Shown one piece after another: positions 7,326-12,307 of a DNA stretch of 12,307 nucleotides. Source of the stretch: DATBAK01 sp036787815. Its GTDB lineage: Bacteria > Actinomycetota > Acidimicrobiia > IMCC26256 > PALSA-610. Below the pieces are notes generated by a model. The model was not told where the DNA came from, did not search any database, and saw only the letters and a list, made by a program, of their open reading frames with translations. The position numbers and the translations under genes were made by a program. The DNA is taken from NCBI GenBank assembly GCA_036787815.1, contig DAIQOP010000112.1, positions 1 to 12,307 on the forward strand. Reading direction: 5' to 3'. Position 1 is the first letter of the stretch. Each line of letters opens with the position of its first letter.

Positions 7326-7691
7326 TCAGGTGCGGTTCCCGTGATGGTTGAGCACGCGCGAGACGAGTTGCCGGGAAACGGTCCACGCCCGACCGATCTC
7401 GGCAGCGTTCATTCCGTCCGCGGCGGCCAGCCGGTACATCGCGTACTGCCCTCTCGCGCGGGCGGCCTCGAGAAGACGTACCGGTTCCTTCGCGCTGCGC
7501 TCCGGCGTGAGGGGTTTCGCGGCAAGCAGCTCCGGTACAGAGCCGCCGGCCGCGAAGTGCGCACGCGCGGTCGCGAGCTCCGCCCGATAGCCGTGCAGAT
7601 GCTCCTGCAGCTGTTCGGCAGCTGAGTCGACCTCAACCAGCGCGTCGAGAAGCTCTTGCAGCAACACCGCGCGCCCGACGTTGGAATCCAT
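7326..7691 (-). CDS. Small helix-turn-helix DNA-binding protein
   Basis: A 121-residue cytoplasmic protein. The N-terminal half (about 5-47) is a long amphipathic helix with heptad-like Leu/Val spacing (LLQELLDALVEVDSAAEQLQEHL), probably for dimerisation. The C-terminus carries a helix-turn-helix at about 93-115: GMNAAEIGRAWTVSRQLVSRVL. There AAEIGRAW is the first helix and SRQLVSRVL the recognition helix. No ligand-binding domain is present. ATG 7691 gives the most natural N-terminus (MDSNVGRAV); ATG 7727 in frame would add 12 Arg/Gly/Ala-rich residues. It lies between the esterase and the hydrolase on the same strand and could regulate either; that is inference. The family is not identifiable from sequence alone. 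Confidence 0.65.
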   Translation of the reverse strand: MDSNVGRAVLLQELLDALVEVDSAAEQLQEHLHGYRAELATARAHFAAGGSVPELLAAKPLTPERSAKEPVRLLEAARARGQYAMYRLAAADGMNAAEIGRAWTVSRQLVSRVLNHHGNRT

Positions 7692-7779
7692 GCGCGACGC
7701 TAACCCGCGTCCGGCGCGAAGAGCCATGCCTCACGTCAGGGTCGGCCCGCGGTTGCGGCGTGCGCCGGGCGTCGCCCGG

Positions 7780-9090
7780 CTATTGCGCGGCGACGGCGGC
7801 GACAATCGGGTGGAGGGGCTTGGCGGAAGCGACTTCGACGAGCCGCGCGGGATGTGTGGTGGCGGCGAGCAGGGACGGGAGCGCGGCTTGGAGGCTCTGC
7901 TGCCAGAAGTAGAACGTGTGTGAGCCTGGCGGGGCCTGCTCGATGACGTGGGCGCCGGCTCGGCGAGCGAGCAGCGCGAGTTGTCGCATACCCGCGACGC
8001 GGTAGGCGGCATCGCGGCGGCCGGTGTCGAACCATGCGAGCAGGTTCCGATAGTGCCTCGTTCGGAGCAGCGCGAAGGGGTTGTATTGGGTCGAGAGCGT
8101 GAGCGAGCCACCGAAGAGGTCGTGCAGGGTCGAGCTCCACGGTCCGGTGTTGGGTCTCGGGTCGCCGGAGAAGTCGCCGAACGCGCCGTAGACGGTTGGG
8201 TGCCTGAGCGCGACGACGAGCGCGCAGGTCCCACCGGCCGAGTAGCCGGCGATCGTCCAGCTCCGCGGGCCCGGCGCGACTCCGAAGAGCCGATCGGCGC
8301 TCCGGATCACGTCGACGCTGATGTAGGTGTCGGCCCGGCCGCGAGGCCCGTCGACGCATTCGGTGTCTCCGAGGAACGAGCCGTTCTGGTCGGCGACGAC
8401 GACGATCGGCCCGCGTCCGTGGTGCGTCTTCGCGTAGGCGTCGAGCGTACGGACCGCTTGTCCTCCGTAGAGCCAGTCGCCCGGGAAGCTGGGTGAGCCG
8501 GCCACGAGCTCGAGTGCCGGGAGGCGAGGCCGGGGACGGGAGAACCAGACGGGAGGCAGCCAGACGTAGGCGGGACGCGCTCGGAAGTGCGAGACGGTTC
8601 CCGGGATCCGCAGCGAGAACACGACACCCGTCGCCGGTGCGCGCGTCTGCGTCGTCGTAGGTCGGAACGGGACAGCTGTCGCCAGTTCTCCGGGAAGTGG
8701 GACGCGGAGCGCAGCGCCGACGGTCGGCAACGCTCCGTAGTACACGTCGACGCGGTCGGCCGCGAACACGATGAGGAATGCGATCGCGAGGACACCGGCG
8801 ACGCGGTGCCCGATGCGGCTGTCGCGCCACGCGAGGATCGTTGCCACGACCGCGACGATCGGAGCCGCGCTCCACGCGAAGAACGACCGCGGCCACGTGC
8901 CGTGGAGCTTCCGGGGCAGCTGCACCGACCACGAGATCGCGATCAGCAATCCCACTGCGACGACGAACGCGACGGGAATCGACCACCACAGTCGACGCGG
9001 CCATCGCGCGAGCACGACGGCGAAGGACGCGAACGCGATCGTCCCGATGACCCACGGAAGGACGCCGGATATGAGCGACACTTGGTACAT
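7780..9090 (-). CDS. Membrane-anchored alpha/beta-hydrolase (esterase/mycolyltransferase-like fold)
   Basis: A 436-residue protein. Four predicted transmembrane helices occupy about 6-30, 34-57, 70-88 and 96-113. Residues 150-410 form an alpha/beta-hydrolase domain of the putative esterase (esterase D/antigen 85-like) type, probably outside the membrane. The signature VVADQNGSFLGDTECVDG (231-248) is characteristic of actinobacterial members. The nucleophile elbow is GYSAGG with Ser284. Asp355 (AWFDTG) and His391 (PGSHTFYFW) are candidates to complete the triad. The reaction may be ester hydrolysis or acyl transfer on envelope glycolipids; the substrate is unknown. ATG 9090 has GAGG 6 bases upstream; a TTG at 9096 is in frame but less well placed. 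It is divergent from the flavoprotein operon. Confidence 0.82.
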   Translation of the reverse strand: MYQVSLISGVLPWVIGTIAFASFAVVLARWPRRLWWSIPVAFVVAVGLLIAISWSVQLPRKLHGTWPRSFFAWSAAPIVAVVATILAWRDSRIGHRVAGVLAIAFLIVFAADRVDVYYGALPTVGAALRVPLPGELATAVPFRPTTTQTRAPATGVVFSLRIPGTVSHFRARPAYVWLPPVWFSRPRPRLPALELVAGSPSFPGDWLYGGQAVRTLDAYAKTHHGRGPIVVVADQNGSFLGDTECVDGPRGRADTYISVDVIRSADRLFGVAPGPRSWTIAGYSAGGTCALVVALRHPTVYGAFGDFSGDPRPNTGPWSSTLHDLFGGSLTLSTQYNPFALLRTRHYRNLLAWFDTGRRDAAYRVAGMRQLALLARRAGAHVIEQAPPGSHTFYFWQQSLQAALPSLLAATTHPARLVEVASAKPLHPIVAAVAAQ

Positions 9091-9296
9091 CGACAACCTC
9101 GAGGAACACGCGACTGTCGCCTTGGCATGCGCCTGCTCCCGCGCAGTATGACGAACTCGACGACAAGAGTCAGCGCGCTCCCGGCCTCGTCACCGATCCC
9201 CTCTTAGGCGACTCTTATGCGGTTCTCATCGACGACGCATTCGCTCATCGGTTCTTCATGAATCGCCGCGACTCGTTGACGCGAGGCTCTACGGTG
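9091..9296. promoter_or_regulatory. Divergent promoter region: esterase / CoADR-rhodanese operon
   Basis: This 206-base region separates two outward-reading genes and must contain both promoters. Its main structure is a three-copy 11-bp direct repeat at 9201-9233, described separately. An 8-bp palindrome, ttcatgaa, lies at 9255-9262. GAGG at 9283-9286 is the likely ribosome binding site of the flavoprotein gene. I cannot assign -35/-10 boxes with confidence. Confidence 0.55.
9201..9233 (+). repeat. Three tandem 11-bp direct repeats, candidate response-regulator operator
   Basis: The units CTCTTAGGCGA (9201), CTCTTATGCGG (9212) and TTCTCATCGAC (9223) sit exactly one helical turn apart. The first two match at 9 of their first 10 positions; the third keeps the YTCTYA core. 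Tandem 11-bp direct repeats are the typical binding layout of OmpR/PhoB-family response regulators. The array ends 63 bases before the flavoprotein start and lies 110 bases from the esterase start, so it could control either gene. Confidence 0.45.
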
Positions 9297-10979
9297 ATGC
9301 CCATGCCCGTAGATCCGAAGAACCCCGACGTGGCCATGCGCGTGGTCATCGTCGGCGGCGTCGCGGGAGGGATGTCGATGGCAACTCGCCTTCGCCGCCT
9401 CGACGCCGGCGCCGGCATCACCATTCTCGAACGGTCCGGCCACGTCTCGTTTGCCAACTGCGGCTTGCCCTATTTCGTCGGAGGTCTGATCGAAGAGGAA
9501 GAGGACCTCACGATCCAGACTCCGGAGCAGCTCTTCGACCGCTTCCGGCTCGACGCCAGGGTTCACAGCGAGGTCGTCGCAATCGACCGGGCCGGGCACA
9601 CCGTGACAACCCGCTCGACGGTCACCGGTGAGGAAACCCTCGTCGGCTACGACAAGCTCGTGCTCAGCATGGGCGCCGCACCGGTGCGCCCTCCGATCCC
9701 GGGCTACGAGCGCGTCCGCACCCTGCGGACCGTCGAAGACGCAGCCCGCCTCGCGTCGGACGTCGAGACCGCGCCCTCGACCGCGGTCGTGATCGGCGCC
9801 GGGTTCATCGGCCTCGAGATGGCCGAGAACCTCGTCGGCCAGGGGGTCGACGTCACGATCGTCGAGGCCACCCCGCAAGTGCTGCCGCCACTCGATCCGG
9901 AGCTTGCGATTCTCGTCGCCGACGAGCTCGTCAACCACGGCGTTCACGTCGAGACCGGAGTATCGCTGGCGTCGGTGGAGGAGAACACGGTGACCCTCGC
10001 CGATGGGCGCGTCTTCGCGGCCGACCTCGTCGTCGGCGCGATCGGGGTGCGGCCAGATGTGCACCTCGCAACCGCCGCCGGCCTGGCACTCGGACCGAGC
10101 GGCGGCATCGCCGTCAACGACGCGAACCAGACCAACGATCCTGATGTCTATGCAGTCGGCGACGCCGTGGAGAAGCCGGATGCGATCTCGCACGCGACGT
10201 CGCTCATCGCGCTCGCGAACGTTGCCAATCGCCAGGGTCGAAGGGTCGCCGACCACATCGCCGGCAGATCCTCGCGCGAGGTCGCATCGCTCGGCACCGC
10301 GATCGTCAAGGTGTTCGATCTGGTCGCGGCAACGGTCGGGTGGAGCGAACGGCGCCTGCGAACGGCAGGTCGGCCCTTCAGAGCGATCCATTCACACCCG
10401 TTCGACCATGCCACCTACTACCCCGGCGCGACGCGCATGGCGGCGAAGCTGATCTTCGACCCGAACGACGCGACGATTCTCGGCGCGCAGATCGTGGGCC
10501 GCAACGGCGTCGACAAACGAATCGACGTGATCGCCGCCGCGATGGCCGGCGGCATCACTGCCGACCGGCTCGCGGACCTCGAGCTCGCGTACGCCCCGCC
10601 GTTCTCGTCGGCCAAGGACCCCGTCAACCTGCTCGGGTACATGGCCGAGAACGTGCTGAGCGGCGACTGCGACGTCGTCGACCCACGAGAGCTCGATGGG
10701 CTCGTCACCCAGGGGTGGACCCTGCTCGACGTGCGCACCGCAGCGGAGCACGCCGCCGGCGCGATCCCGGGATCGATCAACGTGCCGATCGACTCGCTCA
10801 GAGACCACCTCGACGCGCTCGGCGACGCACCCATCGTGGTCTACTGCGAAGTCGGTCAACGAGGACACACTGCGACGGCGCTGATGCACGAGCTCGGCAT
10901 CCGAGCACGCAACCTCGACGGCGGGTATCTGACCTGGGCGGCATGGATGCGAGCTCAGCGGCAGAATCTCGGGGCATGA
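9297..10979 (+). CDS. CoA-disulfide-reductase-like FAD oxidoreductase fused to a rhodanese domain
   Basis: A 560-residue cytoplasmic flavoprotein. The FAD-binding Rossmann motif is VVIVGGVAGGMSMATRLRR. SFANCGLPY carries the single redox Cys55 typical of CoA-disulfide reductases and related NADH/persulfide/polysulfide reductases. The NAD(P)H Rossmann motif is AVVIGAGFIGLEMAENL, and the second FAD motif is DVYAVGDAVE. A dimerisation domain follows. The last roughly 90 residues are a rhodanese domain (LLDVRTAAEHAAGAIPGSINVPID, then VVYCEVGQRGHTA) with catalytic Cys517. This fusion matches CoADR-RHD enzymes, which reduce CoA disulfide, CoA persulfide or polysulfide with NAD(P)H. The start is ATG 9297, with GAGG at 9283-9286; GTG 9294 and ATG 9303 are close alternatives. 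Its TGA overlaps the next gene's ATG, so the two genes are translationally coupled. Confidence 0.92.
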   Translation: MPMPVDPKNPDVAMRVVIVGGVAGGMSMATRLRRLDAGAGITILERSGHVSFANCGLPYFVGGLIEEEEDLTIQTPEQLFDRFRLDARVHSEVVAIDRAGHTVTTRSTVTGEETLVGYDKLVLSMGAAPVRPPIPGYERVRTLRTVEDAARLASDVETAPSTAVVIGAGFIGLEMAENLVGQGVDVTIVEATPQVLPPLDPELAILVADELVNHGVHVETGVSLASVEENTVTLADGRVFAADLVVGAIGVRPDVHLATAAGLALGPSGGIAVNDANQTNDPDVYAVGDAVEKPDAISHATSLIALANVANRQGRRVADHIAGRSSREVASLGTAIVKVFDLVAATVGWSERRLRTAGRPFRAIHSHPFDHATYYPGATRMAAKLIFDPNDATILGAQIVGRNGVDKRIDVIAAAMAGGITADRLADLELAYAPPFSSAKDPVNLLGYMAENVLSGDCDVVDPRELDGLVTQGWTLLDVRTAAEHAAGAIPGSINVPIDSLRDHLDALGDAPIVVYCEVGQRGHTATALMHELGIRARNLDGGYLTWAAWMRAQRQNLGA

Positions 10980-11803
10980 CCAGCGAGAACGACGACGATC
11001 CCCCCGACGATCCGGCTGGTGCACCGGTCGGGGCGGGCGACTCGTCCGGCCCGAGTGAGCTCGGTGACGACCTGCGGAAGCTCGTGAGTCGACTCCAACG
11101 ACTCGCCGATCCCCGGAACGCGTTGCAGGCCGCCCAAGGTCCTGTCGAGGCGGCGTGGCGCAGCGTCACCGGCGAAGAACCGCGCGTGCAGGTCACCGCC
11201 GCGATCGTCACCGCGATCGTCCTGATGCTCGCGCTCCCGGCCCGAGTGGCGAACCATCCCCGGTGGGTGTTGCCGGGATTGGCGACACTGCTCCTCATCG
11301 GTGTGTTCGTGGCCAAGTCGGCGCGACTCGAGCGCCGCACGCGGCTACTCCGAATCGCGAGCCTGTCGCTCATTGCCGTCATGAGCCTTTCGAACGCCGC
11401 CTCCGCAACCCGACTCATCCTCGATCTCGTCCGCGCGCAAGGAATCCGAGACCCGACGCAACTGCTCCTGACCGGCGGCGCGATCTGGCTCACGAACGTC
11501 ATCGTGTTCGGGCTCTGGTACTGGGAGTTCGATCGCGGTGGCCCCGTCGAACGCGCGGCCGGCGTGCAGCCGTATCCGGACTTCGTGTTTCCGCAGATGA
11601 CGAACCCCGAGCTCGCGCCGGCCGACTGGGAGCCCGGATTCGTCGACTACCTCTACATGTCGTTCACCAACGCGATGGCGTTCAGCGCAACGGACGTGAT
11701 GCCGATGACCCGCTGGGCCAAGCTCACGATGCTCACGCAATCGCTCATCTCGGTCATCACCCTCGTCCTCGTCATCGCCCGCGCCGTCAACATCCTGAGG
11801 TAG
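10976..11803 (+). CDS. Multi-helix membrane protein with channel-like C-terminus, coupled to the flavoprotein
   Basis: A 275-residue protein whose ATG overlaps the upstream stop (ATGA). The first 70 residues are acidic, Asp/Pro-rich and cytoplasmic, with an amphipathic segment (DDLRKLVSRLQRLADP). Predicted transmembrane helices lie at about 73-90, 97-114, 124-146 and 162-182, with a last one at about 252-273. Before that last helix, YLYMSFTNAMAFSATDVMP (225-243) resembles the re-entrant pore segment of two-helix ion channels or the end of DUF1345-type proteins (YxSFTxxxxFSxTDxxP). A classical K+ filter TVGYG is absent. Function is unknown; transport or sensing tied to the redox enzyme is inference. 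A hairpin follows the stop. Confidence 0.8.
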   Translation: MTSENDDDPPDDPAGAPVGAGDSSGPSELGDDLRKLVSRLQRLADPRNALQAAQGPVEAAWRSVTGEEPRVQVTAAIVTAIVLMLALPARVANHPRWVLPGLATLLLIGVFVAKSARLERRTRLLRIASLSLIAVMSLSNAASATRLILDLVRAQGIRDPTQLLLTGGAIWLTNVIVFGLWYWEFDRGGPVERAAGVQPYPDFVFPQMTNPELAPADWEPGFVDYLYMSFTNAMAFSATDVMPMTRWAKLTMLTQSLISVITLVLVIARAVNILR

Positions 11804-11815
11804 CACGGGAGCGGG

Positions 11816-11834
11816 ACCGGCGACCGCAGCCGGT
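11816..11834. terminator. Hairpin between convergent stops
   Basis: ACCGGC (11816-11821) pairs with GCCGGT (11829-11834) around a 7-base loop. The hairpin fills the gap between the stop of the membrane-protein gene (11803) and the stop of the PAP2 gene (starting at 11835). It reads as a stem from both strands and is well placed as a bidirectional terminator. It lacks a long T-tract. Confidence 0.5.
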
Positions 11835-12307
11835 TCAGGCGGCCCGAGCGCCATCCGATTGCGCCATCGACGCATCGAGCTCGCTGTCCTGCAACGCGGC
11901 GAGGAGGATGGCGGTGCACGTCAGGACAGTGCCGACGATTGCGCTGCTCGCCGCGACGAACGCGTGTCCCAGCTCGACGGTGCCGAGACGCCCGTAGTGG
12001 AACGCGACGATGCTGATCGCGGCGACGACGAACGATGCGACGAGGAGCCCGATCCCACCCAGCGCCATCCAAGGGCTGACGCGCAACAACGCCGGTCTGC
12101 CGCGCGAGCGCTCGATGCCCGGGCGGAGGAGCACTGCCGCGACAACCGCGGCCCACCCGGTGACGACCAGCGCAGCTCCAACGACGTCGCTCGGCCGATG
12201 ACTCGCCGTCGCGACGAGCGAACACCCGATCACCGACGCGAACACCGCTCCGAGCGCCGCGACGGGTGCCCGCCAGCGTCGAGGTGCCACGAACATGGCA
12301 CTGACGC
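11835..12307 (-). CDS. PAP2-family membrane phosphatase, N-terminus beyond the window
   Basis: The minus-strand frame has no stop up to the right edge, so the gene is truncated there. The ATG at 12296 is internal: upstream codons in frame (V-S-A) match the segment that normally follows the PSGH motif of PAP2 phosphatases. Visible are the Arg of APRRWR leading into a transmembrane helix (VAALGAVFASVIGCSLV) and then ATASHRPSDVVGAALVV, the C-terminal catalytic motif with the nucleophilic His and supporting Asp. Three further hydrophobic segments follow, ending in an Asp/Ser/Ala tail. Family members dephosphorylate lipid phosphates or diphosphates such as phosphatidate or undecaprenyl-PP at the outer membrane face; which substrate applies here cannot be told. 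The PSGH and KXXXXXXRP motifs lie outside the window. Confidence 0.82.
   Translation of the reverse strand, partial: VSAMFVAPRRWRAPVAALGAVFASVIGCSLVATASHRPSDVVGAALVVTGWAAVVAAVLLRPGIERSRGRPALLRVSPWMALGGIGLLVASFVVAAISIVAFHYGRLGTVELGHAFVAASSAIVGTVLTCTAILLAALQDSELDASMAQSDGARAA

Noticed and set aside
7736..9166. 476-codon minus-strand frame overlapping the esterase in another register
   Set aside because: Arg/Pro-rich translation without motifs. The 7780-9090 frame has the Ser nucleophile elbow, transmembrane helices and a good ribosome binding site.
9204..10391. 395-codon minus-strand open frame antisense to the flavoprotein
   Set aside because: Composition is Asp/Arg/Gly/Val-biased with no recognisable domain, while the plus strand encodes complete FAD and NAD motifs. 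Shadow of the real gene.
1..12307. Defence system, prophage, transposon or tRNA gene
   Set aside because: No integrase, transposase, terminal inverted repeats, phage structural genes, nuclease/toxin pairs or cloverleaf sequences were seen. The genes are ordinary chromosomal envelope, RNA and redox functions.

Overview
The window is high-GC DNA (strong G/C preference at third codon positions). Its gene content points to an actinobacterium, most plausibly an uncultured member of Acidimicrobiia or a related soil/freshwater lineage. That placement is inferred from protein style: the degenerate M23 secreted protein, the four-helix membrane-anchored esterase, and GTG/TTG starts. No marker gene is present to prove it. 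A run of 10 Ns at 5234-5243 shows that this is a scaffolded assembly.

Layout. Positions 3-176 (+) hold the tail of an unidentified protein. A secreted coiled-coil protein with a degenerate M23 domain follows (188-1510, +). Next come a ferritin-like protein (1696-2190, +), a hemolysin III/PAQR membrane protein (2237-2896, +) and a small four-helix membrane protein (2998-3465, +). A THUMP-domain protein (3472-4230, -) converges on that last gene and diverges from a beta-CASP metallo-beta-lactamase-fold RNase (4401-5796, +), which the N gap interrupts. The minus strand then carries a secreted clan-A glycoside hydrolase-like protein (5827-7092), a small helix-turn-helix protein (7326-7691) and a membrane-anchored esterase (7780-9090). 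A divergent intergenic region separates these from a two-gene plus-strand operon: a CoA-disulfide-reductase-like flavoprotein fused to a rhodanese domain (9297-10979), and a multi-helix membrane protein whose ATG overlaps its stop (10976-11803). The last gene is a PAP2-family phosphatase cut by the right edge (11835-12307, -).

How the genes relate. Three themes are visible: cell envelope and secreted enzymes (M23-like, glycoside hydrolase, esterase, PAP2), RNA metabolism (the divergent THUMP/beta-CASP pair), and thiol/sulfur redox (the CoADR-rhodanese operon, perhaps with the ferritin-like protein). Apart from the ATGA-coupled pair, the genes look like independent housekeeping or accessory units.

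I found no mobile element, CRISPR array, tRNA, rRNA or recognisable defence system. The points most worth following up are a three-copy 11-bp direct repeat upstream of the flavoprotein operon, the coupled channel-like membrane protein, the THUMP/beta-CASP pairing, and the wrong-length assembly gap inside the RNase gene.
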